A stretch of 63,634 nt of DNA from Bacillus sp. JCM 19041. Lineage in GTDB: Bacteria > Bacillota > Bacilli > Bacillales > Bacillaceae_D. Made by a program: the position numbers and the translations under genes. The notes beneath the pieces are model-generated. The model saw only the letters and a list, made by a program, of their open reading frames with translations, searched no databases and had not been told where the DNA came from. Within the stretch, counting starts at the first letter, position 1. Every line of letters starts with the position of its first letter. The stretch is from assembly GCA_001310375.1 (NCBI GenBank), contig BAXC01000011.1, positions 1 to 63,634 on the forward strand, written 5' to 3'. Shown piece by piece: positions 46,095-53,192 of this stretch.

Positions 46095-46518
46095 TGTCTT
46101 TAACCTGTGCCTCGTTTAAATAATAATTCACGTAGTGTTTTACCTCTTTCTTCAAAACAAAAGGCATACCGCCTATTTTCCCTGTAACTCCATTGTGCCA
46201 GTATTCATATTGAATGTCTTTACTAATCGACACGGTATGCTCCTCACTTACTCGTATCCCAGCTTTTTTGAAGAAACTTTTTGTTTGAAATAAATCATCG
46301 GATAAGAGTGCTAGTGCTTTTCTTATCTTAAGCGCATATGCCTCTGGGAATTTAGCGAACTTCACATGACCAGCTTCAAACCTTTGTAAGTCATTAGTAA
46401 GCACCGTCTTTGCCAAACGCCTTAGTATGTAAGCGCGGATGGTTTGAATTAAACGATCTTCTTCACGACTATCTAAATCAAAAATAGCAGCAACGACTTG
46501 TTCGTAATCGTCTGGCAT
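46084..46518 (-). CDS. Hypothetical protein of SOS-type operon
   Basis: 144 aa after GAAAGAAGGAATTAGCC. Helical N-terminus (EEDRLIQTIRAYILRRLAKTVLTNDLQRF), then a YEYWHNGVTGKIGGMPFVLKKEVKHYV segment. Not recognised. First gene behind the LexA-like box, followed by ligase, so a DNA-damage link is plausible. Confidence 0.7.
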   Translation of the reverse strand: MPDDYEQVVAAIFDLDSREEDRLIQTIRAYILRRLAKTVLTNDLQRFEAGHVKFAKFPEAYALKIRKALALLSDDLFQTKSFFKKAGIRVSEEHTVSISKDIQYEYWHNGVTGKIGGMPFVLKKEVKHYVNYYLNEAQVKDNGE

Positions 46519-46550
46519 GGCTAATTCCTTCTTTCGGGTGTAGTGTATAC

Positions 46551-46580
46551 ATTATATGAGAATATATGTTCGTTTTACAA
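46551..46580 (-). promoter_or_regulatory. Minus promoter with LexA (SOS) box
   Basis: Read on the minus strand: TTGTAA (46580-46575), 18-bp spacer, TATAAT (46556-46551). The spacer holds CGAACATATATTCT (46572-46559), 12 of 14 matches to the Bacillus LexA box CGAACATATGTTCG. Confidence 0.7.
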
Positions 46581-46584
46581 CTAG

Positions 46585-46610
46585 AAAAAAGAGCCAATTA
46601 AGGCTCTCTA
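46585..46610 (-). terminator. Terminator of lipoprotein gene
   Basis: On the minus strand AGAGCC-TTAATT-GGCTCT then TTTTTTCTAG. Confidence 0.75.
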
Positions 46611-46611
46611 A

Positions 46612-47282
46612 TTAAAAATCAATTTGAACGTCCACATCTTCACCAGTATTTTCAAAACTATCGTCATGTGGTCCGTTAATTAAAATACGTACCACTCTAC
46701 ATCGTTAGGGTCAGTATCTTTAAGCATATAAGCTATCGTACCTTGTTTGTTTACAGCGCCAATAAATTCTCCACCAATATGGTCTGATCCCAAGAAATCT
46801 GGCTCAAGTTGTTCTCCGGTGTTAGTTGTAATAGTTGCTTGGTCCATATAAAAGTTAATTGTATCTTCGGATGAATTGGATACTTCCATATCAATAGAAA
46901 TAAGTCCAGTTGGTTCAAAATCATAAAAGTCATTTAGTTCTTCTGGCCAGTCAACAAATTCGCTAACGGTTACTTGCGGAAGATCCAATGACATAGAACC
47001 AGTTTCAATCGTTTCAGTTGTATCGTTACGAGCTAGAAGACGTACAACGCCATCCTCGTTAGTGTCTCCAACTTGCATTTCCCAGTCATTATCTGCTTCT
47101 TCAGCAGGAGCTTCTTCTTCGTCCTCTTCTGGTTCATTAGATGCTTCCTCTGATTCGTTTTCTTCTGTTTTTGGTTCAGATGACTGCTCTGCGGATGCTT
47201 CCGTATCGTCTCCATCTCCACAAGCAGAAAGAGTGATAACGCTAACAAGACCGAGTGACAACAATAGGTGATTTTTCTTCAA
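46612..47282 (-). pseudogene. Lipoprotein with DUF4352-like domain, frameshifted
   Basis: Signal peptide with lipobox ITLSAC (Cys21), an acidic Glu/Ala/Ser linker (25-70), then a beta-sandwich (WEMQVGDTNEDG, GLISIDMEVSNSSEDTINFYMDQATITTN). One G lost at gagtGGGta hides the end ILINGPHDDSFENTGEDVDVQIDF. About 223 aa. Surface lipoprotein, probable lysogenic conversion gene (superinfection exclusion possible). Confidence 0.8.
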
Positions 47283-47438
47283 AACTTAATACCCCTTTTT
47301 TATGTAAGATAGTTTTAGTATAAATGAATTGGGTAATAAGAGGTACTTGTTCGACAAAAAAAGTCAAATTTAAATTAGTAGTTTGTTCACAAATTAGAGA
47401 TAAAAAAGAATCAAATAAGGTTCTGGTTTAGTGACAAC

Positions 47439-47654
47439 TTAGCCAAAAAAGTTCTTCTCGTTAACTCCTAGATTTTTTAGAGCTTTCCTAACGCTGATTT
47501 CTGTTGAGCGTTTCATGCTGTACGTATTGTCATTACATAGCTTCGATATCGTAGCTCTACTTAAACCTGACTCCTTCTCTAACTCCGCTTGATTAATTCC
47601 CATCTTGTCCAATTTTTTACCGAAATTAGTTCTCTTCTTTCCAATACCGAACAT
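47439..47654 (-). CDS. XRE-family regulator of FtsK cassette
   Basis: 71 aa; ATG 47654 with AAAGGAGCG 7 bases ahead, better than the upstream start. HTH AELEKESGLSRATISKLCNDN. Divergent from the FtsK cassette with an inverted repeat between, so probably its repressor. Confidence 0.8.
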   Translation of the reverse strand: MFGIGKKRTNFGKKLDKMGINQAELEKESGLSRATISKLCNDNTYSMKRSTEISVRKALKNLGVNEKNFFG

Positions 47655-47691
47655 TGCGCATCGCTCCTTTAGATGAAGTTTGTCCAAAACG

Positions 47692-47723
47692 TCACTTTGT
47701 TATTCGTGAGAAAAAAAGTGACA
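47692..47723. promoter_or_regulatory. Operator-like inverted repeat
   Basis: GTCACTTT (47692-47699) / AAAGTGAC (47716-47723), perfect 8-bp arms, between the XRE gene and the FtsK promoter. Confidence 0.65.
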
Positions 47724-47726
47724 TAT

Positions 47727-47755
47727 TGACCAAGCGAATAGCAATACGTTTAATT
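47727..47755 (+). promoter_or_regulatory. Promoter of FtsK cassette
   Basis: TTGACC (47727-47732), 17-bp spacer, TTTAAT (47750-47755), just downstream of the operator. Confidence 0.65.
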
Positions 47756-47768
47756 ATGCGATGCCAGA

Positions 47769-47838
47769 CGAACGAAAAGACACTAAGGTTGGCTTAGTAT
47801 CAATGGTTTGTACGCCTTATATCACGTCTTTTCATTCG
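47769..47838 (+). ncRNA. Leader RNA structure before FtsK-type gene
   Basis: CGAACGAAAAGAC (47769-47781) pairs with GTCTTTTCATTCG (47826-47838) with one imperfect pair, enclosing ACTAAG-GTTGG-CTTAGT (47782-47798). It lies 17 bases ahead of AGGAGGTGG, in the mRNA leader. Possible translational control (inference). Confidence 0.55.
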
Positions 47839-47870
47839 GGGCTATTTTACAAATAGGAGGTGGTGCGGCT

Positions 47871-49202
47871 GTGATTCTTTCGGCTACAACTTCACTCGTC
47901 GCGGCAGGGGTAGTTGGTTATACGTACATTGCACAAAACAAAGTTCCTGTTGCTCGAAGTGATGCAAAGAAGATCCAACGAATTTGCGCTAATCGTGGTC
48001 TGGTTGTGAAAGAAGGAAAGGCGACACGGACCATGCAACAGCTTACTAGGCGAGATATTGAGGGTGGGAAAGAATATGTGTTCCGCGTCCCTCTCGGCTT
48101 GTCCTACAACGATTTCGAAAAGCAGCTACCAGCATTGCAAGATGGTTTAAATAATCGACGTACGCGGCAGCAAGTGACACTGAATGATATAACGTCCATC
48201 CGCAGCATAAAAGACGTGCTGGAACTATGGCGAAGGGAGCCGCAAAGAGTAAATAAAGAAGTCGAACTGTCCTATGACGGTGTACTCAAAGTAAGGGTGT
48301 ATGATCAACCGTTGCCCGACATGTTCATTTACAACGAAAAAACATTGTCTCAATGCAAAGGGTGGGAAGTGCCAGTTGGTTTTAATCGCGCAGGTCTTGA
48401 AAAACACGACTTCGAAAAGACGGCTCACATTCTTGTTGCGGGTGGTACTGACAAAGGGAAGTCGGTTTTCTTGAAGAACGTAATTACAACGACAATGACG
48501 AATCAACCTAACAATGCAACATACACACTTATCGATCTCAAGGGTGGGCTTGCTTTCTCTCGTTTTCGTTATTGCAAACAAGTCAACAGCTTGTCCAAGA
48601 ATATATACGAAGCTTATGAAGTACTACAGGAAATCCAAGCGAAGCTAGAAGATAAGATGAACGAACTATTGGAAAGTGGCATGGAAGATGTAAAGGAGGC
48701 AGGCGACAAGACGAGGCATTTCATTGTAATAGATGAAGCTGCGGAACTTTCATCGAGCGGAGAAGTGGATGCGACTATAAAAAAAATAAAGGTGAAATGC
48801 GAATCCATCATTACGGACATTGCCCGCAGAGGTCGCGCATGCGGATATCGATTGGTATATGCAACGCAATATCCCACCAATGAAACGTTGCGAAGTCAAG
48901 TCAGACAGAACATCGGCGCTAGAGTCTGTTTTGTTTTAGAAACTTCAGCAGCAAGTCGTGCGGTATTAGATCAAGAAGGCGCAGAGAAGTTACCGAATAT
49001 CCAAGGCCGCGCCATCTATAGTAGGGATGGATTGAAAGTCCTTCAGACTCCCTATATCAGCAATGACACAATCAGAAAGCAAACGGCACCTTATATCCGC
49101 GTTCAAGCAAAGGAGGAGCAACATGCAACGGTTATTAAGCAAAGAGACGAGGGAAGAACAGATACTCTTATCATTGAAGAGGTTGGGATACTTGAGTCGT
49201 AG
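47871..49202 (+). CDS. FtsK/SpoIIIE-type DNA translocase ATPase
   Basis: 443 aa from GTG 47871, which has AGGAGGTGG 7 bases ahead; an upstream TTG in frame has none. One N-terminal TM (ATTSLVAAGVVGYTYIA), then the motor: Walker A AGGTDKGKSVFLKN, DLKGGLAFSRF, Walker B HFIVIDEAAEL, sensor LVYATQYPTNETL, NIGARVCFVLE. The same fold as ICE coupling proteins. First gene of a four-gene cassette. Confidence 0.92.
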   Translation: MILSATTSLVAAGVVGYTYIAQNKVPVARSDAKKIQRICANRGLVVKEGKATRTMQQLTRRDIEGGKEYVFRVPLGLSYNDFEKQLPALQDGLNNRRTRQQVTLNDITSIRSIKDVLELWRREPQRVNKEVELSYDGVLKVRVYDQPLPDMFIYNEKTLSQCKGWEVPVGFNRAGLEKHDFEKTAHILVAGGTDKGKSVFLKNVITTTMTNQPNNATYTLIDLKGGLAFSRFRYCKQVNSLSKNIYEAYEVLQEIQAKLEDKMNELLESGMEDVKEAGDKTRHFIVIDEAAELSSSGEVDATIKKIKVKCESIITDIARRGRACGYRLVYATQYPTNETLRSQVRQNIGARVCFVLETSAASRAVLDQEGAEKLPNIQGRAIYSRDGLKVLQTPYISNDTIRKQTAPYIRVQAKEEQHATVIKQRDEGRTDTLIIEEVGILES

Positions 49203-49713
49203 CCAGTTGCAACAGTTGCATGACCTTGGATCAGCCCGTAATGCATCCCGTGTTCTGCAACAAATGAGTGAGTATGTAACCTCATTTAGAGATACGGAAA
49301 ATGTATATTACCTTAGCAAAGATGGTCGTGAGAGGGTAGATAGTCAGGTGGTCCGTAAAAAGACATTACAGGCTCGTCACTATGTCATGCGGAACGATGT
49401 GTATATAGCCGAAGGGCGTCCACTTAGCTGGCGGACAGAGGTTAAGATCGAAGTACCCGGAAAGGTGCGTATTATCGCTGACGCTCTATTTGACCGGGCT
49501 AAACGGCTGCACATCGTCGAGGTAGATCATACGCAGAAAATGAGTAAAAACCGTATCAAGATTGAACGGTACCGCCAGTTGCTATCATTAGAAATGACCG
49601 AACAGCCGCCGCTATTTATATGGGTCACAACAACCGAGTATCGCCGCAAGCAGCTAACGAAACTAATGTCAGATATGCAACACAAAATATACACCGTAGA
49701 AGATCTACGGTAA
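49123..49713 (+). CDS. Replication-relaxation family protein
   Basis: 196 aa; ATG 49123 after AAGGAGGAGCAAC, overlapping the FtsK gene by 80 bases. N-terminal winged helix (ILLSLKRLGYLSRSQLQQLHDLG), C-terminal nuclease-like core (TEVKIE...IADALFD...HIVEVDHTQKMSKNRIKIERY; E..D..EVD.TQK). PF13814-type, linked to plasmid DNA relaxation. Confidence 0.85.
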   Translation: MQRLLSKETREEQILLSLKRLGYLSRSQLQQLHDLGSARNASRVLQQMSEYVTSFRDTENVYYLSKDGRERVDSQVVRKKTLQARHYVMRNDVYIAEGRPLSWRTEVKIEVPGKVRIIADALFDRAKRLHIVEVDHTQKMSKNRIKIERYRQLLSLEMTEQPPLFIWVTTTEYRRKQLTKLMSDMQHKIYTVEDLR

Positions 49714-49726
49714 GGAGTGTGTACGT

Positions 49727-50122
49727 ATGGCTAAGATTCAGAGTATGAGTATAAGTGAGTTTATGGAGCGGGGGCGCGATAAAAAGGCGGTGAATGCAGT
49801 TAAAGCAAGTGTACCGTTTGCGGTGGGTGGAGGGGCTTTACTTATGCCAACATCAGCATTTGCTGCCACACCATCAGAAATGGTCACAGGTAAGATGATG
49901 GATGTCATTATGGGTGCAACCGACCCCATCATAGAGGTACTACAAGCAATTGCTTACCCGGCTGGTATCATTGGTCTTACTTTGGCAGGCATTAAGATGA
50001 TGCTTAATCAACGTGATGGCAGCGTATCAGCAGTGCAAGCGGTGGGGATTGGGTACTTGATGATTCAAGCGGCACCTTGGTTCATGGAGTTACTAAAAAT
50101 GATCGTTAGTGGAATGGCCTAA
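49727..50122 (+). CDS. VirB2/TrbC-like small membrane protein
   Basis: 131 aa after TAAGGAGTGTGTACGT. N-terminal cytosolic part, hydrophobic VPFAVGGGALLMPTSAFA with a signal-peptidase-like AFA-A site (about 46), then two helices (EVLQAIAYPAGIIGLTLAGI and AVQAVGIGYLMIQAAPWFM) joined by a polar loop. This is the layout of type IV secretion pilins. A holin-like protein is the alternative. Confidence 0.7.
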   Translation: MAKIQSMSISEFMERGRDKKAVNAVKASVPFAVGGGALLMPTSAFAATPSEMVTGKMMDVIMGATDPIIEVLQAIAYPAGIIGLTLAGIKMMLNQRDGSVSAVQAVGIGYLMIQAAPWFMELLKMIVSGMA

Positions 50123-50140
50123 AATAAAGGGGGACTTTAA

Positions 50141-50344
50141 ATGACACGTAAACAAGTGGTATTTGGTGAGCAGGATAAGAAGATCTTAAAAGAGGCTGAA
50201 GCACAAGAGAATTTCTCGGCATATATAAAGGCGCTTATAAAGGCTGATATGGATAAAACGGAGTCTAAACCGATCAAGTCCAAAGTGGAAATAACGTTGA
50301 GTAAACCTAAGCTGTACACAAGTCAATTACTCTATAGCAAGTAA
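50141..50344 (+). CDS. Small ribbon-helix-helix-like protein
   Basis: 67 aa after AAAGGGGGACTTTAA. KQVVFGEQDKKILKEAEAQ and FSAYIKALIKADM fit strand-helix-helix DNA-binding proteins used by plasmid mobilisation or partition systems. Basic C-terminal tail. Last gene of the FtsK cassette. Confidence 0.6.
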   Translation: MTRKQVVFGEQDKKILKEAEAQENFSAYIKALIKADMDKTESKPIKSKVEITLSKPKLYTSQLLYSK

Positions 50345-50346
50345 AT

Positions 50347-50368
50347 AAGCGCCTTAGCGGGCGCTTTT
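50347..50368 (+). terminator. Terminator of FtsK cassette
   Basis: AAGCGCC-TTAGC-GGGCGCTTTT, directly after the last cassette stop. Confidence 0.8.
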
Positions 50369-50388
50369 AATGTTTTTAACTTATTAAA

Positions 50389-50685
50389 TTAGTCAAATTC
50401 CCTTTTAATTTCTTTGTACACACTTAAACTCTTTAACATGTACTTCATCTCTTCATCAGTAAATTGGTCTAAACCTTGCGGGCTGTGGCTTAAGCCTATT
50501 AAATAATCAGCGGATACATCTAATAATTTACAAACCCTTTTCAGTAATGCAAAATCCATTTCGCGTTTATTTTGTTCGTAATTAGAATAGGTCACTTTAT
50601 GAATGCCCAGTTTTTCAGCTAGTTCATACTGGTACATGTTTTTTGATTTGCGTATTTCCGCAAGACGTTCTCCAAATGTTTCCAT
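50389..50685 (-). CDS. XRE-family repressor
   Basis: 98 aa after GGGAGGTCTACC. HTH ELAEKLGIHKVTYSNYEQNKRE, followed by VCKLLDVSADYLIGLSHSPQG as in many Bacillus repressors. Divergent from aimR. Confidence 0.85.
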   Translation of the reverse strand: METFGERLAEIRKSKNMYQYELAEKLGIHKVTYSNYEQNKREMDFALLKRVCKLLDVSADYLIGLSHSPQGLDQFTDEEMKYMLKSLSVYKEIKREFD

Positions 50686-50787
50686 GGTAGACCTCCCGAC
50701 TTTAGAATATATCGGTAAGGTTTAACAGTCTGTTAAGTATCCGTATTCGTTTTTAAAAAGGTCATAAAATCCGATATGATTATTTTC

Positions 50788-50815
50788 TTTACGAACACTT
50801 GTTTTGTGTTATAAT
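50788..50815 (+). promoter_or_regulatory. Possible aimR promoter
   Basis: TTTACG (50788-50793), 16-bp spacer, TATAAT (50810-50815). The spacer holds a LexA-like word CGAACACTTGTTTT (10 of 14). It would give a leader of about 200 bases. Confidence 0.4.
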
Positions 50816-50982
50816 CAATTTAGAGTCAAAGTTTCCCAACGAGTATCTAATTGTTATTAAATAAATAACTGAATAAATACAAATTTCGACATAATTTACA
50901 TGGAATTAAGGTTATTATTTCCCAATATGATTATATTGTTGACTGATGTAGTATTAAAAGGAGTTAGATAATTCTCATTATG

Positions 50983-51018
50983 TGTCGCGCGAACACAAAA
51001 ATAACAAAATGCGCGACA
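50983..51018 (+). promoter_or_regulatory. Inverted repeat at aimR ribosome site
   Basis: TGTCGCGC (50983-50990) / GCGCGACA (51011-51018), perfect 8-bp arms, 20-base spacing. The right arm touches the AGGAGGTG of aimR, so it could be an operator or a translational hairpin. Confidence 0.55.
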
Positions 51019-51028
51019 GGAGGTGCAT

Positions 51029-52186
51029 ATGTCTACAGATATAAAGGCAGGTAAGTCGTCGCAATATCTTTATGGGGTAGTTAAAGAATTTTTGAGAAAT
51101 AGACCAACACTTGATCAGGCAACAATATCTAGGGAAACCGGAGTCTCCAAACATGCTTTATCACGTTTTTTATTAGCGAAAGGTGAAAAGGAAATTGATT
51201 TTCAATCGGCATTATCCCTACTTAAATTTTTTGATTCAAACTCATTTGCGGATGTGATGGATGAGTATTGCCATATGTTACATAAACCTGTGGGAATTAT
51301 GAATTCACTTGAATTCGCTTCCAATTACAAGCGGCATGATCTCACGGACAATTTACTAGCAACTCACGCAGACAAAAAAGGTGAAATGAAAGAATGGTTA
51401 AAGGTATACAGCCTTAATAAGAGGAAAGCAGAACTTAGCTATGAACAAATCACTGAAATGTGCAAAGATTTGTACGGGAAAGTATCTTCAACTGAAGTGA
51501 AGATTAAATTAGATCTAATCGAAGCGTCCTGTATGACTAATGTTGATTACCAATCCGTAATGAGATTAACCGAAAGATTAGAGGGGAAAGTCGAGGCTCT
51601 AAGAGATGGATTTATAAAAGAGTCCTTTAAGATGCGGCTTTATGGTTATTATGCTAACTCAACGCTATATTTCAACGCCGATACAGAAAAAGCGTTAGAT
51701 TACGCATATCAAGTCATTCAGAGTAAGGTTGTTCCAATGTTTTGGTTAGCCTCATCTCATTTGACTATAGGACACGCGAAAATGTATGACGATAAGATCG
51801 GGGCAATTAATGAAATTGAATTATCATCTAAATACTTTCGCTTAGCAGGGAACGAACCCTTGTCTAAACAACTAATTAATAACGATGTTATGTTCGTTAG
51901 AAATTATTATAAAGACCGCATTAATACCGACTTGTTAAGTGGTGAAGAACTTGCTCACCAGTATATCGTTAGAGAAGAGAATGAAAAAGCCATTAAAGTT
52001 ATAGAAGAGCTAGAAGAAAGTTCTCCGTTTGCATTAATTTATAAAGGGATGGCTAAAAAGAATTTAACCGATATGTTGGATGGGTATGGGCAATTAGTTA
52101 AAACAGGAAGACTATTTTACTTACCTTTTGTTAAAAGAGAAATAAACAATCTAATCAATACCATGAAAGGGGGTGAACATATTTGA
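51029..52186 (+). CDS. aimR: AimR-like arbitrium receptor/transcription factor
   Basis: 385 aa, the usual AimR length; ATG 51029 after AGGAGGTGCAT. N-terminal HTH (PTLDQATISRETGVSKHALSRFLLAKGEKEIDF), then TPR-like helix pairs to the end (ALDYAYQVIQSK, IELSSKYFRLAGNEPLS). A small secreted-peptide gene overlaps its stop, and an inverted-repeat operator follows. In SPbeta-type phages AimR activates aimX until the peptide binds, setting lysis or lysogeny. Confidence 0.82.
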   Translation: MSTDIKAGKSSQYLYGVVKEFLRNRPTLDQATISRETGVSKHALSRFLLAKGEKEIDFQSALSLLKFFDSNSFADVMDEYCHMLHKPVGIMNSLEFASNYKRHDLTDNLLATHADKKGEMKEWLKVYSLNKRKAELSYEQITEMCKDLYGKVSSTEVKIKLDLIEASCMTNVDYQSVMRLTERLEGKVEALRDGFIKESFKMRLYGYYANSTLYFNADTEKALDYAYQVIQSKVVPMFWLASSHLTIGHAKMYDDKIGAINEIELSSKYFRLAGNEPLSKQLINNDVMFVRNYYKDRINTDLLSGEELAHQYIVREENEKAIKVIEELEESSPFALIYKGMAKKNLTDMLDGYGQLVKTGRLFYLPFVKREINNLINTMKGGEHI

Positions 52187-52323
52187 AGAAGTTATTAGTA
52201 GCAGCCGCTTTAGCGGTAGCGATTATTTTACCAAGTACTAGTATTGAAGCCGGGCCTACGAACCCGCCAGTAGATCGACCAAGTTCTGTAAATGGGCCTA
52301 CGAACCCACCAGTAGATAAGTAA
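52183..52323 (+). CDS. aimP: AimP-like pheromone precursor with repeated peptide
   Basis: 46 aa from TTG 52183, after AAAGGGGGTGAACATA, overlapping the aimR stop. Signal peptide MKKLLVAAALAVAIILPS... with a likely cut after IEA23. The exported part holds GPTNPPVD twice (24-31 and 38-45), the second ending in K46. The two DNA copies differ by one base over 24. The mature pheromone is not provable from sequence. Confidence 0.75.
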   Translation: MKKLLVAAALAVAIILPSTSIEAGPTNPPVDRPSSVNGPTNPPVDK

Positions 52324-52367
52324 GATGTTTAAGTGTTGAAACAGGGCGTCAATAAGGCGCCTTTTAG

Positions 52368-52415
52368 TTTCACATATGCATATGAAATCGAGTTTCTTCC
52401 TATTTATATGTGAAA
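52368..52415. promoter_or_regulatory. AimR operator-like inverted repeat
   Basis: TTTCACATAT (52368-52377) and ATATGTGAAA (52406-52415), perfect 10-bp arms with a 28-base spacer, between aimP and the next gene. A 12-bp palindrome CATATGCATATG overlaps the left arm. Known AimR sites are widely spaced inverted repeats at the aimX promoter. TAAAAT at 52431 may be the -10. Confidence 0.65.
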
Positions 52416-52452
52416 TTAAAAATACATAAATAAAATACCTAGGGGGTCTACC

Positions 52453-52767
52453 ATGAATCTTGTTGAGGTAAAGATAAGGAAGAATCATGACAAAACCGAA
52501 TTTGAAATTCAAGAAGTTGGGCAATTCAACACGGATAAGGATTGGAGAATGAACAAGCAATATGTGGATGCGGATTTTGTTTATGCAGCAAACGATTTAG
52601 TGGATAAAGGTATAAGAAAGGGGTACAAGCTAAGAATTGATTTCCAGAATGAAGCACCTAGAGGTTGTTCAGTTGTTACGAAGATAATAGATGATAAAGG
52701 GTACGTGGAAAGTTATTACGGTCAAAAGTATGTAGCGTATGTAAGAGTCATTGACCTAAGAAAATAA
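52453..52767 (+). CDS. Hypothetical protein at the aimX position
   Basis: 104 aa after CTAGGGGGTCTACC. Beta-rich single domain (NLVEVKIRKNHDKTEFEIQE, FVYAANDLVDKGIRKGYKLR). Last gene before attR and the only one behind the operator, so it, or an RNA from this stretch, is the likely AimR target. Confidence 0.7.
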   Translation: MNLVEVKIRKNHDKTEFEIQEVGQFNTDKDWRMNKQYVDADFVYAANDLVDKGIRKGYKLRIDFQNEAPRGCSVVTKIIDDKGYVESYYGQKYVAYVRVIDLRK

Positions 52768-52770
52768 AAA

Positions 52771-52803
52771 CTCGCCACCCCGAGTGGCGAATGGGTGGCG
52801 AAT
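52771..52803 (+). repeat. Integrase arm-type repeats, right
   Basis: CTCGCCAC (52771) inverted, then GTGGCGAAT at 52784 and 52795, matching the left set at 257-284. The inverted pair also forms a hairpin after the last phage gene. Confidence 0.6.
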
Positions 52804-52901
52804 TATTGATATTTCACTGAGTGAGGAGGCAGCAGGTGGCTCAAACACTTGCTGCAAAGCGCTTAGGGAAGCAGTTGAATATTGGTGGCACCTCTGCATC
52901 A

Positions 52902-52943
52902 CACCATGGTAAGGTGGGGGTCAGCGGTTCAAGTCCGCTTGGA
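52902..52943 (+). repeat. attR core (3' half of tRNA-Thr)
   Basis: Exact 42-bp copy of 144-185, followed by the correct acceptor end AAGC. The 5' half of the tRNA is absent, so this is not a functional tRNA. It may also be the insertion point for the following ICE (inference). Confidence 0.92.
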
Positions 52944-52969
52944 AGCTTTCGTATAAGTACTGGTACATT

Positions 52970-53004
52970 AAGGTTTCTCCGATGATGGAGAGGCTTATTT
53001 TTTT
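52970..53004 (+). terminator. Terminator beyond attR
   Basis: AAGGTTTCTCC-GATGAT-GGAGAGGCTT then ATTTTTTTT; the old tRNA terminator. The 53005-53192 stretch shows no gene and is AT-rich. Confidence 0.6.
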
Positions 53005-53192
53005 GCATAAAAAGAGAACTTCTAACATTCTTCTAACCTTTAGCCTATTAAAGAGTATTTTTGAATTTTTCTGTACAGCAAGAGCGAACTAAAGTTTAAA
53101 ATGAAAACAAATAAAAAAAAATTTGCAGGAAAATCATTAGTTAAATAGAACTATGTTATTGTATCTATAAGACAATACCTAGGAGGCTAAAA

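Noticed and set aside
47808..47870. TTG start for the FtsK-type gene
   Set aside because: No ribosome site; GTG 47871 has an ideal one, and the extra residues fall in the leader RNA stem.
52902..52949. Second tRNA-Thr gene
   Set aside because: Only the anticodon-to-acceptor part is present; it is the attR copy without a 5' half.
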